Shown piece by piece: positions 44,752 through 55,094 of a DNA stretch of 64,000 bases. Each line of letters opens with the position of its first letter. The first letter of the stretch is position 1. Made by a program: the position numbers and the translations under genes. The notes below the pieces were generated by a model. The model was not told the DNA's origin. It was given only the letters and a program-made list of their open reading frames with translations, and ran no database searches. This DNA is from Mesostigma viride (Eukaryota > Streptophyta > Mesostigmatophyceae > Mesostigmatales > Mesostigmataceae). The stretch spans positions 1,155,046 through 1,219,045 of the forward strand of contig RPFO01000165.1 in the NCBI GenBank assembly GCA_009746045.1, written 5' to 3'.

Positions 44752-46143
44752 TCACTTCAGACTGTAACCAGGGTTCATCAACCCATACAAGACCTGGTAT
44801 TGTGGTCCTGCTGCTTGTGGCACCTTGGTCAGTGCATCTGCAGCATTGTCTTTGTCCCTGACGTGGGCTTTAGACTCCAGGTACTTGCATTCCTGTTTTA
44901 GCACAATCCAATCCAGGTCCGAGTGTACAGCCAAAGGATTGGCAAGGAAAGAGATGATAGATTGAGAGTCAGTCAGCAAATGTGCTTTCACTCCTGCAGA
45001 GCTACCAGCCTGGTGTTGAAGCCAGACCAGCAAGTGATTGAGATACCTTGCATGCAAGACAGAAGATACCACAGCCCTGCATTCAGCTACATTGCTACTC
45101 ACAGCTTTCCTCTTGTGCAATCTACTGAACCAGGAGACTAGTGACTTCTTCCCACCTTGGTTATGCAGGAAAAACAATCCAGCCTCTCTGGCTTGAACCT
45201 TGGTAACTACCCTGGACTCCATTGAACTATCCATCATGCACGTGATGTGAATGGGAGTAAACAGGTCCAGTGAGTGAAGCATCAAAGGTGGACCATCATG
45301 CAACAACTGCTTGATTGCCCGTGCTCCTACCTCCTGTAGTACCTCATCATCTACCCTGCTCACAAAAGCCAGGTGGGGTGCACATGTAGCACATAGCCAA
45401 CCAAGCTTGCCTCTAATGGTAGGGCACATGTCAGGGGTGATGTGAACAGGCAGGACATCCAGACAAGACTTAATGTATTCAGCAGAGGCCTGCATGGAAC
45501 AAACCCAGCTGCCCTGCTGCTGCAGCAACTCAAGCATCATGCCACAGAACTTGACTGGCTCCTTGCCCAGCTCTAGCTGCTTGCCAATCTCAAAACTGGC
45601 AGACACCTGAGCTATGAAAGCATCCACTGCAGCTCTAGGACCTGAGATTAACTGATCATCCCCATGCCAGACAAACATCATCATTCCATCAGGGTGTGGG
45701 ATGACAAACAGGCAAGGGTCAATGTCATCATAGGTGGCCCCTAGCTTCATGAATACCTCCTGTGCAGACAGCCTAAAAATTTTTGGAGCTGACTGCAACC
45801 CTTCAACCCCCAGGTTTGGCCTCAACAAGGGTTGAACAATATCCCTGTGCCACACCTTAGGAGTATTCACCACGTATACCTGACCTCTCCAGACCTGCTG
45901 TGCTATGGCAGGGTCCCCCTTTAGAAAGGCTCTTTTGATATCTGTGGCTTTACACACATAATCCTTCCCTGTATTAAGCTGATGCAAAAACAAGGAAAGC
46001 AACACCTTGAGAGACGTTTGCTGAATACCAGGAGTATAAAGCTCAGCCTCTGTCAGCTCTGTAGAGCCCCTGAACTCAGTAACACATGGCCTAGCATGGA
46101 AAATGGGTGGTCCCCCATCAGCCTGAGGTTTATGCTTGCACAC
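44752..46143 (-). CDS. Copia RT and RNase H
   Basis: A 463-codon frame. RT motifs: KATDIKRAFLKGD (catalytic Asp), and FVWHGDDQLISG, in which the usual YVDD is HGDD. RNase H: a Ser/Asp patch near SSMESRVVTKVQARE, then NVAECRAVVSSVLHARYL and LLTDSQSIISFLANP, as in Copia elements (AEY...DSQ). The frame begins just after a stop, so in an intact polyprotein it would join the protease-like region at 46193-46905. Confidence 0.9.
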   Translation of the reverse strand: MCKHKPQADGGPPIFHARPCVTEFRGSTELTEAELYTPGIQQTSLKVLLSLFLHQLNTGKDYVCKATDIKRAFLKGDPAIAQQVWRGQVYVVNTPKVWHRDIVQPLLRPNLGVEGLQSAPKIFRLSAQEVFMKLGATYDDIDPCLFVIPHPDGMMMFVWHGDDQLISGPRAAVDAFIAQVSASFEIGKQLELGKEPVKFCGMMLELLQQQGSWVCSMQASAEYIKSCLDVLPVHITPDMCPTIRGKLGWLCATCAPHLAFVSRVDDEVLQEVGARAIKQLLHDGPPLMLHSLDLFTPIHITCMMDSSMESRVVTKVQAREAGLFFLHNQGGKKSLVSWFSRLHKRKAVSSNVAECRAVVSSVLHARYLNHLLVWLQHQAGSSAGVKAHLLTDSQSIISFLANPLAVHSDLDWIVLKQECKYLESKAHVRDKDNAADALTKVPQAAGPQYQVLYGLMNPGYSLK

Positions 46144-46192
46144 AAACTTTAACCTTAGCTTCTTGGCCCAGCTGGCATAGCATCAAGAGGAG

Positions 46193-46905
46193 TCACAGGT
46201 GGTGTGTGTGTGGGACTACGTGCATCTGGAACAACCCACTCCTCCCTGGCTTTGGTAAAAGCCTCAGCCACTTAAGAAACCCAATCTGCGTCTGGCAGTC
46301 CCGTACAATATCATCATAGGACAGGGGAGACATGGATGCAACATCCCATCTACCAAGCCCAAACGCTGAAGGGTGTAGCTTTTGAGAGTGTATGAGGTCC
46401 TCCACACACGGTTCCTGACCTGGGAGGTACTTGGGCTTAACTGCATTGATGGCAGCATCCAACCCAGTGCTAATCTGGCTCAAAGGGATTTTAAAATGAT
46501 CTAGAGGCACCTGTCCTACCCCTGCCACACTCAACCTCCCAGCTGAGATGACAACACCAGGGTAAGATACAAAAGGTTCCCCTAACAGGGCATTCCCTGA
46601 GTAACCCTCAACCACCTGAAATGGAGTGGGCATACCCAAGATTTGAATGCTCACCTGACCTTTGACCTGCATTTTGGTTTTGCCTGAAAAATCTGACACT
46701 CTAGCCCATGGTGAGGCCTTCATTTTCAGACCAGATACAGCTTCTGCACTGATGATACTCACCTGTGCTTGGGTGTCTACAGCCAAAATACTAGGATCTT
46801 GACCTGCATCCCCTACAGCATTGACCTGTGCTGTACCTGTTGCCACAACTGCTTTAGTGTTGTGTGCCTTGTGCAAGGCCTTAAGAATCTCAGCAAATGA
46901 CTTCC
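46193..46905 (-). pseudogene. Retropepsin-like domain between integrase and RT
   Basis: The frame DPVVPRKSFAEILKALHKAH continues to ILAVDTQAQVSIISAEAV and NALLGEPFVSYPGVVISAGR. This resembles an aspartic protease (D-T/S-G-A...S.IS, and a later LLG) with the Gly replaced by Gln. It follows integrase directly and precedes RT. In known Copia elements the protease precedes integrase. The frame change from integrase lies near 46905. Confidence 0.55.
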
Positions 46906-48110
46906 TGGGAACGACAGGATCTGCTCTTTTTGTGACTCCTCCAGGTGTGAGGGAGGTGCTACCTGCTGCTCACCCTGTGCACCGTCCTCCTGCCCAGGTG
47001 GACTATTGGGTTGTAGTGGGGCTGCACTACTGAGGAACACAGGAGCTTCTACTGTGGTGCTAGTGCTTGCATCAATGACGTCCTTAGCCAATTCATTGGG
47101 TGAGATCAATCCACCAGACTCCTGCTCTGAATCCATGTCCAAGAATTCTACCCCTGACACGTCTGCCAGTGGTGGGTAATAAAGCTTGAGTCTATGCTTG
47201 CTGACCACACGCTCTCTGTCATGTTGTATAGTGACTGCAGTCCCTTCTTCATGAATTTTGGTGACTACAGCTGGACCGTGCCATCTGGCAGAGTGTGCTC
47301 TTCCTCTGTCACCCTCTCTGAAAAATAACACATGGTCCCCCACTTCAAACACAGGCCTGGCATTGTTTTTGTCTTTCTTTGCCAGCAACTTGGCTAAGTG
47401 CTGCCTTTGTGTGTTGTAGTGAGTGTGTACCTCTGAAGCATAGCTGCCTGACTGAAGGCCAGTTGGGGTGATTTCCCCAAAAGGTGAGGACATTATTGGT
47501 TTGGCGTTTAGCTGGGTAGTCACCCCTGCTGCCCAAGATGCCCTGTCAGCATAGCTACCAGAGTCAGCCAACCTGGATGGCATTTTTCTTATCACATCCC
47601 TGATGGCTCTCATGGTACGTTCTACCAACCCCTGACGTTCATGATCTTGAGCCCCAGACACTTCTATCTTGGGCAGGTCATTCCTGTCCTGGATGCAGAG
47701 AAACTGCTGATCCAGCATTACTTTTTCAATGGGGTGAAAACGTGCCAAGGCTATCTGTAAAGCTCTGTGCAGCTGCTCTTTATCCATCCCAGGCAGGGGC
47801 TCCACTACCACAAACCTTGACCAGGCATCCTTTATGACTAGGTAGTATACCGTGTCCTTCACCACGTGTATAACATCCCCAACCAGTTTGCCTCTAGCCA
47901 GTGGTGGTGTGGCCACATGCCATTTTCTGGGCTTAGGAGCATATAGCTGACATTGCTCACAGTGCTTACGTACGTGCCTGCACATCTGTTCCAGATCATG
48001 GCCTTGTATTTTATTGGCTAGCCTTTCAGCCACAGCCTCATGGCCCATAACCTTGTGCAGTTGCTCTGCTAGAGCACCATACGTGATTACCTTTTCTGCT
48101 GCTGCACTAA
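46906..48110 (-). CDS. Copia-type integrase
   Basis: Frame from about 48110 (SLSAAAEKVITYG), with an HHCC finger (HKVMGHEAV...HCEQCQL). The core includes YYLVIKDAWSRFVVVEP, VMLDQQFLC and HERQGLVERTMRAI. A C-terminal DNA-binding part contains VFEVGDHVLFFREGDRGRAHSARWHGPAVV, which is like Gypsy-style GPY modules. It ends in an acidic/proline-rich linker. The frame formally continues to 46813, but homology passes to another phase near 46905. Confidence 0.8.
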
Positions 48111-48116
48111 GGGAAG

Positions 48117-48482
48117 CTATGGTGGGTCACGCATCATGTGTGACAGTGTCATGTCATATGCCACTTCCCAATCCACATCATCACACTCAGGCAACACTTG
48201 GCAGACAGAAGGTAACAGGAAACCATTTGTGAAAAATGGTGAGGGTAGCTTACAGGTGTCACCCTGGTCTGCCGCCCCCGCGCGGTTGTAGCGCCCTGGC
48301 GTGGTCTTGTTGTGCCTGGGTGCCGTGCAGCGCGCTCCTGCTGCAATGGGGTGACGTGTTTTCCAGCATCCAGGACAAACATCAACGTCAGAACCATAGT
48401 CGGGTTTGCCTTTCCAGCAGTCATCTTTTAGGTGCCCCTTACAAAGGCACCTAGTGCAATGCTTGGTGGGGTCATGAGGCAA
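48117..48482 (-). CDS. Copia gag C-terminus with zinc knuckle
   Basis: CTRCLCKGHLKDDC is a CCHC knuckle, followed by a second Cys group (VCPGCWKTRH). It belongs to gag but is in a different phase from 48556-50133; the switch lies in G/C homopolymers around 48490-48560. Confidence 0.75.
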   Translation of the reverse strand: MPHDPTKHCTRCLCKGHLKDDCWKGKPDYGSDVDVCPGCWKTRHPIAAGARCTAPRHNKTTPGRYNRAGAADQGDTCKLPSPFFTNGFLLPSVCQVLPECDDVDWEVAYDMTLSHMMRDPP

Positions 48483-48555
48483 CCTCTTGTCCCCCCCTGC
48501 TGGCTTAGCACCCCCTGGCTTGCTAGCTCCCCCACTTTGTTTTCTGTTTTTATTG

Positions 48556-50995
48556 TTATTGTTCTTTCCCCCCCCTTGTTTCCACCTCCCCCACTTTTGT
48601 TGTTTTTGTTTTTATCCCCCCCATTACCGCCTTTACCTGGGCTACCAGCGACTGCATCTGCTTCTTGGAGAGCCCCGTACCTGAGGCTTCCTCCCCCTTT
48701 ACCTGCTTCACCTTTCCCTCCTTGGCTGCAGCAGCAAACGGCTCTAGGCATTGCTGCACATAGGCCATTGCCTTCCTAAAGTCCTCCCACTTATCCTTTA
48801 GACCTGCCAGGATTACTGACAGGGTGGTGGGGTCCAGTTCTGCCTTTTGTAGCCATAGGTGTACTAGGTACTTGGCATTGAGCTTCTTCAGCTCCTCATC
48901 TCCCTCTATGTACATGACATATTTTTTGTTGTCACTCACATAGTCACGCTTATTGACCTTATAGGCCTCTATCCACTGGAAGCCCTTAAGCACTTCTAAG
49001 TGCTCCCCCGTGGTAACAAGTGCCCTAAGATCAACCATGAACTGCGCCCACAACACATTTTCTGCCACGTCTACCCCGCTGCTGGCACGCTTTTGGTACA
49101 ATTGTACCAACTGCTGGATAGGCTTGGCAGATTGATGGATGGGTGTGGACGCACGTAGAGAGGCAAACCAATCACGGACATTGTCGCTAGCATATGCATG
49201 TGACAACTTAAACAACCACTCCCTAGCTTCGTCCTGGGTATGGCCCTCTGGCAAACCCGGAAACACTAGCTTGTCCTCTTTCTTTTTTGGATCAAACCTG
49301 GGCCTAGTCAAGGCCATGGTGGAGGTTGTTGTCGTTCCTGCAGTTGGCGGTTGCTGCTGCTGCTGCTGCTGTTGCTGTCGCTGCTGCTGCTGCTGCCGCT
49401 CCCCGCCCTCGTGCCGTGTTGGTGCAGACTCCTGGGTGCCATGTCCACCCCCGCCCTGGTTTCCCCCCCTCTCCCCGTCATCCGCCCCCTCGTCCCTCCT
49501 CCGCTTTGGCTGGGGTGCGCATGCCTCTGCCTGCGCCCTTCGCTTGGCCGGCTTCAGCGATGCCACTAGCCTGGCCACCGTGTCGGCCAACGTCGCCTGC
49601 TCGCCTGGAGACAGCGGGGTATCTGCTTCCAGCATGGCTTGCGCCAGCTGAAGCTGATCAATGAGGTCCTCCCTGTTGGACAGGTTAGACGGTCCGGCTT
49701 CACCAGGCTGCCTGTAAACACGCGTGCGTGCGGCAGTGCCATCACGGTTGGTGATGGTCTTCTTAGGCTGCGACAAATAATAAAACATTTGGCTTGCAGA
49801 AACATCCTCATCCGGCCCAAGGCCAAACTCGACTCTCACCGCTTCACCAAGCGGTCCCCTCACCGCTGTCTTACGTGCATGCTTGAGCATGCGTCGTCGC
49901 TGCTTCAGGATGCGCTGCTCCATCCTTCCCACATTGGCTTCCCACCGTGCCAGCGAGCGTCTGTACCGTTCCTGCGCCTCCGGCCTGCCAGGCGCCTCCA
50001 GCTCAGCCATATGCTGCAGCTTCATCGCCTGCGCCTTTTTCCACACCCTGAGTTCGCGGACCATCCTGTCCCGGCGCACCTGGGTGATCGACATTTTGAG
50101 CTTGATGCGCTCCGTCAGCGCGATTTGCCTCACCCGCTCCGCATGCTCGCGCTCCTTCTTGGCCTCTGCCGCGGCCCTCCGCGCCTGCCGACGCTGCTTG
50201 TCGGCGTGAACGTCTCCATGCGCTTCTGCGCTTCACGCTCCCGCGCCGTCATTGCCGGGGTCATGAGGATCTCGTCCTCAGCAGATGCCCCCGACGGACC
50301 TGTCAAAGAGAACTCCGACTCCTGATGCACACCTAGGTGTACCTTCGGCTCACGAGACCGACGCAAGCTTTTAAAACATGCAAGGTCCCCCCGACGCATC
50401 ACCTCAAACTGCTCCTCGCCAGAAGCCAGCTCACTGCTGTGAAACAACGCCCGGCGCACGTTCTCAGCATCCGCCCTCTGCTGGGCGCGAGCACGTGCGT
50501 GCGTGTCCGCGCGCCGAAGCTCCCGCTCCTCGCGCTCAGCCATCGCCCTAGCGAGGCCTTCATCCGCGGCCACCTGCCGCGAGCGTGCGTCGTCCTGCTC
50601 CTCGGCTGAGGAACCAGGCTGGAGCCCATACAGCTCCATGGACTCCTCCTCTGCAGGAGGTGCCGAAGGTCCAACCCCCGCCGCTGCAGCTGTCGGGGCG
50701 TAAGGAGGACCCCTCGGCCTGTTGACCACAGGCGTGGATCCCCTCCCCTGCGGATACAGGGGCACTCGCAGCACCACGCTGCTGTACGAACCATCGGACA
50801 AGTGGCCCGATGAAGACGTGTCCGACGACGTCGGGTCAGCCTCCATAGACTGATTGAAGCTCCTCGCCGCCCGCTCAATCTCTGCCTGGGCGGCAAGCTC
50901 CGAGTCGGACGTCCCGACGATGAAGACGTCGGAGTGCTGGACCGGCTCCTTGGTCGCATTGGAGCCTTACCCTTGTTCGCATTTGGGTTAGACAT
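48556..50995 (-). pseudogene. Copia-type gag, three phases
   Basis: From ATG 50995 (MSNPNANKGKAPMRPRSR), switching phase near 50905 and near 50190. The N-terminus is acidic and Arg-rich with long helices. A Gln run is coded by CAG/CTG repeats near 49350-49400. Then comes a gag domain: REWLFKLSHAYASDNVRDWF, then VLWAQFMVDLRALVTTG, then KYLVHLWLQKAELDPT. It ends KVGEVETRGGKEQ at 48556. About 800 residues is long for Copia gag. Confidence 0.75.
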
Positions 50996-51098
50996 TTTTC
51001 AAAAAAAACTGGAGGTAGAAAAATGGAATGGGTTGTTTTTGTTCGCGAAATGAACGCTCGTCGTCTGTTGTGTGTATGTTTTTGGAGTTTTTAATGCA

Positions 51099-51477
51099 AG
51101 TTATGCAACACAAAGCTTGGAATGCTTGGGCACTGCCAAATGGCGTGTGTGTGCTTGAACGACGAGACACCTTGGCATTAGGATAATGTGGCACATATAC
51201 TGCTGGCCAGCCGTCAACGATGGCTGGCCAGACTTTGCGTAAGTTAAACTAACTTACTGATCCTGGACGGACTAACCTATCAGTTACAACCTGATCTAGT
51301 CAGTCCTAACATGACAACTACAGTCCCGGTACTGAGGTACCGGCTCATCACATACTGAGTACAGCCACGTGTCCATGCCACGACTGTTCTAGTCCAGCAC
51401 CGTCCCAGTACCCAATTGGGCGCCGGCGGTGCTGGCACGTGTCCACTTAGGCTACAGGCGGGAGACTTAGACTAACT
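51099..51477 (-). repeat. 5' LTR of the Copia-type element
   Basis: Right-hand copy; transcription would run leftwards from here into gag, whose first ATG is at 50995. Confidence 0.95.
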
Positions 51478-51482
51478 ATCAA

Positions 51483-52065
51483 CGGTATTCCTCAGATAAC
51501 CGTTCCAGAGCACAACATCACACGAGCTCACAACTTCTACACGCTGTCTGATGAAAAGGATTCCCTGGCCCAACTAGACACCAAGAGTGACTGGCCTCCG
51601 CTGTATGTTTCGTGCAAAAAGGCTGGCTCTCGTAGCACCGCCAAGGTGACGTCGTTCTCCATCGGTGACATCTGCAGTCATGCGGATCCTGAGCTAATGC
51701 GTGACCTGCGTGCCACTCCCACGGGCAACACCGCTGTGCGGCTTGTCATCCTCGGACTCGCTTGTGTGAGGGCAGCCAGCACTGGCCATGAGTACCAGTC
51801 CTTTGTGGCGTTGGTGCGTCCCATTTACAGCTGCGAGGAAGGAGAATGGACGGCTACCTCATTCGCCTCCGGTGAAATCCGTTTAGCGTGGTGCCGACCA
51901 TATAACTTGACGGTTGACCCTGCCGCCACCGCCGAATTGCATTGCCATTCGAGTACTACCTTGGCGGATGCCATGGCGGACATCACGTCAGTGTTTACCC
52001 GCCAGGAGTCGCGCATCAACCAGTTAAGGAGCGCGACCAACAAGACCACCGGGCAGGGCTATCTT
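51483..52065 (+). pseudogene. Rightward gene, exon 2, 3' half
   Basis: Continues the frame of 43808-43989 across the ATCAA duplication (RFI then NGIPQITVPEHN). It stays open through RLVILGLACVRAAS and SFVALVRPIYSCEEGEW to a phase-0 donor CTT|GTAAGT at 52066. The fold is unknown to me. A VxLVRPxY...W.RPYN pattern hints at a beta-rich BAH-like reader, but this is weak. Confidence 0.7.
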
Positions 52066-52283
52066 GTAAGTATCTCAGATCGGTTTTGCATTGTTGACAT
52101 TCATATGCTAGAACATGCCATGCGCAATCCAACCGCAGCCGAGCGCAAACCACACTGGCGCATATGATCAATGTGCATACTAGAAGACACCATCAGGAGC
52201 ACTCTATTTGTAAGCACCATAAAACATTAATTATTGTTGATGTAAAATGTCAATCTCTGTATGCGTGCATGTTTACAATTCAG

Positions 52284-53485
52284 GTGCTCGCTGTCGTCCC
52301 GCCTGCTCCATCCGATGAAGATGAAGATGAAGATGAAAGCGGGGGCGATGCCAGCTATGACCTGGAGGATGAAGAGGAGGTGGAGGAGGAGCACGATGAT
52401 GGGGAAGGGGGGGGTGACGATGGCAGGGAGGAACAAACATCACCCGTCAAGCCCAAGAAGCGCGCCTCGAAGGCGGCGGGGGGGGGGGCCAGCGGAGCTT
52501 GCGCCCTGCACGCCAGCTTGAATACCAGGGCGGGAAGGCACTGCCGCCTCGCGCAGCAAAGTCAGCACCGTCCGAGAGTGCGATGCCAGCAGCTCCCCCG
52601 GCAGCTCCCCCGGCAGCTCCCCCGGCAAGGTGGCTAGCGCCCCTTACTCAGGGGTTGCAAGCAGCACAGGCAGCAATCGCAGAGCTGACGGACTGGGTGG
52701 GGTTTCAAGCGAAGCAAGGGAGGAAGAAGGCGCCGCCGTCTGTGGCTATGCAGATCGCTGATTTGAATGCAAAGGTTTCCAAGTGCCAATCATCATTGGC
52801 AGCGCGTGCAAAGCCGGCTGCCGCCCCAGAGAACCCCGCGACTGCGAAGCTGAAGGAACAGGTCAAATCCCTGACGGAGAGGGTTGATGCTTTGGAAAGG
52901 GAACGAGTGCCATGCACGCCTGTTGAATGTGCTCCAACCTCAAGCCGCGGCACGGAGATTCACCGGCCGACCATTCCTGCTGCGCCTCCCACATTGCGGC
53001 AACGTGAAGGCTTCACCGGCATGCAGGGGGCAGAATGGCAGCCGGCACGCCGTGAGCCAGAGCCGCGCAAGCGCGCACCCGCGATCGATGGGGCAAGGAA
53101 GCTGGATTGGCAAGATGAGCCAGAGCCGCGCACGCGCGCACCCGCGATCGATGAGGCAAGGAAGCTGGATTGGCAAGATGAATCGCATGGCCTGTACGAG
53201 CCTTATGACTCCTATTATATGGCCCACGGTGAGCCCTTGCAGGGCGCTTACCGTTATGCCGCCATGAGGGAGCCAGATAGGCCACATTATGCTGAGGGAC
53301 ATTATGCAGCAACTCAGCATACTCGTCTCACGACTCACAGCAACTTTGATGATGAACGCATGCGTGCTCGCAGCGCCCCCCGCCCCCCGCCCCCCGCCCC
53401 TCCATCGCGGAAAAGGCATCAGCCGTACTCGCAAGATGCAAATGAGCGAGGGGAACCAGTTTATTATGGTTCATGTTCATGTTGA
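52284..53485 (+). pseudogene. Rightward gene, exon 3, with a frame change at an 11-G run
   Basis: Acceptor ACAATTCAG, phase 0. It encodes an acidic Asp/Glu run, then a basic patch KPKKRASKA. At 11 consecutive G (52478-52488) the frame must shift by one missing base. It then reads ALPPRAAKS, proline-rich repeats, a coiled coil (TAKLKEQVKSLTERVDALER), two copies of a 21-residue unit (EPEPRKRAPAIDGARKLDWQ and relative) and a Tyr/His-rich tail ending YYGSCSC at 53485. The layout suggests a nuclear DNA-binding or accessory protein. Confidence 0.65.
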
Positions 53486-53744
53486 TCGTGTTTGCACCTC
53501 TTTGTCAGTTTTCAGCCATTTATTCAGCTTTTTTATGCTGTGATGTATTAGTTGGCGAACAAAGGAATTGTGGTTGCGATCACGTAGTACTTGCTTCTCC
53601 ATATGTTACATGTAGGAGACATTGGAGACAATGCTGATAATCAATTAATATTTGTCTCAAGTAATCATCAATATTTTATTTTGCCATGTGCTTGCATTAC
53701 TTGCGTAGGAAAAGTCAAAAAATGATGTGTCAAGACATGTCACG

Positions 53745-54192
53745 GTGGCACGGTGCAACGGTGCAACGGTGCAACGGTGCAACGGTGCAACGGTGCAACG
53801 GTGCAACGGTGCAACGGTGCAACGGTGCAACGGTGCAACGGTGCAACGGTGCAACGGTGGCACAGTGGCACCCCACGTTGGGCAGTGCTTGTGGGCAATA
53901 TAACATTAGTATTGGACGTTATGCTACCTCGTGACACCATACAGCATCATAAAATGGTAGTTTTATGGTGCAACAGTGCAACGGTGCAACGGTGCAACGG
54001 TGCAACGGTGCAACGGTGCAACGGTGCAACGGTGCAACGGTGGCACAGTGGCACCCCACTTTAGGCAGTGCTTGTGGACATTATAACATTAGTATTGGAC
54101 GTTAGGTTACCTCGTGACACCATACAAAATCATAAAATGGTAGTTTTATGGTGCAACGGTGCAACGGTGCAACGGTGCAACGGTGCAACGGT
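53745..54192 (+). repeat. Right subterminal (CAACGGTG)n arrays
   Basis: Three octamer clusters (about 53745-53870, 53969-54047 and 54149-54192) alternate with a spacer containing TAACATTAGTATTGGACGTTA. The orientation is inverted relative to the left arrays, so the transposon is symmetric. 53486-53744 is noncoding. Confidence 0.95.
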
Positions 54193-54316
54193 GTCAAAAC
54201 ATGATGAGACACTTACCTCCTACCTTTGGACCTAAGAGAGGTACAAAATAACAAAGTTGAAAAAAAGTCAATTTGTACTAGTGGTGGAGTACAATTCCAG
54301 GTGTGCTTAGGGGTGT

Positions 54317-54930
54317 ACTGGAGGCCCCAATCACCATGGCCTGAGTTTTGACACTAATCTCCAACCCCACCGCCCTCGCCTCCAGGCCCAGACAGTCCAG
54401 CCAGGTCTGAATGTGCTCGGGGCGCGCGATGAGGGTGCGGTCATCATCCGCATAAATCAGGTCGGCCAGGCGGTAACCAGCCAGGTCTAACCCCGCCATG
54501 CTCTTTCTCGTTAAGGATGTCCAAGCCTTAGCCCCAATAGACACGTGACTGCGTCACGTGAGCATAAGTCCTCAGTGGGAGGGGAACATGGGATGGAATG
54601 GATGGTATAAGCTATCTAGGTCCTAGTTACAGGGGTGTGGGCACCGCGGCCCGAATCGCTATGAATGCCATACTTGGTCACACGCGGAGCCCCCACAGGC
54701 TTGGGGGTGGTCTCCTTCATCACTAATTGCCATCTATCCTTGCGCACGGCCATCTGCCTCCATATTACAGACAAACCAGGAGGCTCATGCCCGGGGGTGA
54801 GCCCGTCACGTCTAGTGTAGCACATGTCCATGCCGAGTCTATCACGAAAAGTCCACGGGTGGCGGCCCTGCCGCGCGCGGCCGGGGGCACGCGACCGTGT
54901 CAAAGGCCTTGATATAGTCAACAAAAATGA
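54317..54930 (-). pseudogene. RTE/Jockey-like LINE, 5' part (split copy)
   Basis: The minus strand encodes the RT active-site region (YRLADLIYADDD, with YADD) up to KTQAMVIGASST at 54317, where the transposon interrupts it. With the transposon removed the frame continues directly into PLPRLLDG at 23430, as in the intact copy (MVIGATSRSPLPRLLDG). Upstream of about 54525 the LINE is rearranged; a recognisable piece resumes at about 54890-54930 and ends at the LINE's target duplication. Confidence 0.8.
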
Positions 54931-55094
54931 ACCCTACCTACCTACCCTTTAAGTTAACGGTTTTTGAGGCTCTGTAACCTCTAACCTAGAGACCCCCTGC
55001 CCCTGGGGTTGCGACCAGTGGCAAACATGCTTGTTTTCGCGAGATCTACTGGAATCCGGCATGATGTAAATTTTCTTGTTTTTGGACACCCCCC
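54931..55094 (-). repeat. Foldback repeat, right arm, distal part
   Basis: Reverse complement of 21409-21575, ending GGACACCCCCC. It begins with the second copy of the LINE target duplication ACCCTACCTA. Together with 22092-22558 it completes the right arm. 55095-55562 beyond it has no supported gene. Confidence 0.85.

Larger units (their letters stand above)
43990..51477 (-). mobile_element. Copia-type LTR retrotransposon, 7.5 kb, minus orientation
   Basis: Two 379-bp LTRs (43990-44368 and 51099-51477) in which I see no difference by eye, flanked by a perfect 5-bp duplication ATCAA (43985-43989 and 51478-51482). The LTR termini are AGTTA...TAACT rather than TG...CA. A polypurine stretch reading AAAGTGGG on the minus strand precedes the left (3') LTR. 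Gag, zinc knuckle, integrase, protease-like, RT and RNase H regions follow from right to left. It splits exon 2 of the rightward gene. Minus-strand DNA beside the 5' LTR (TGCATTAAAAACTCC) is not an obvious initiator-tRNA primer site. Confidence 0.95.
23431..54313. mobile_element. Giant two-gene DNA transposon, 30.9 kb with nested insertions
   Basis: The left end reads CCCTAGGCACACCTGG and the right end is its inverted counterpart with one mismatch (25-bp TIRs, 24 of 25 matching). Flanks are GTG on both sides (23428-23430 and 54314-54316), a 3-bp target duplication. Deleting the element plus one GTG restores the LINE reading frame exactly. It contains octamer minisatellites near both ends and at the centre, and two divergent genes. 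It also holds a Gypsy element, a Copia-type element and three tandem LINEs; without these it is about 8.9 kb. A 3-bp duplication, CNCTA-like termini, subterminal repeat arrays and two genes resemble CACTA (EnSpm) elements, but I found no CACTA transposase, so the superfamily is open. Confidence 0.85.

Noticed and set aside
49139-49651. Cys-rich plus-strand frame over CAG/CTG repeats
   Set aside because: Antisense of the Gln run in the Copia-type gag.
53657-54064. Repetitive ORFs of the RCNGATVQ and LHRCTVAP type, here and at 23.6-24.1 and 42.7-43.2 kb
   Set aside because: Translations of an 8-bp repeat, which is open in several frames by construction.
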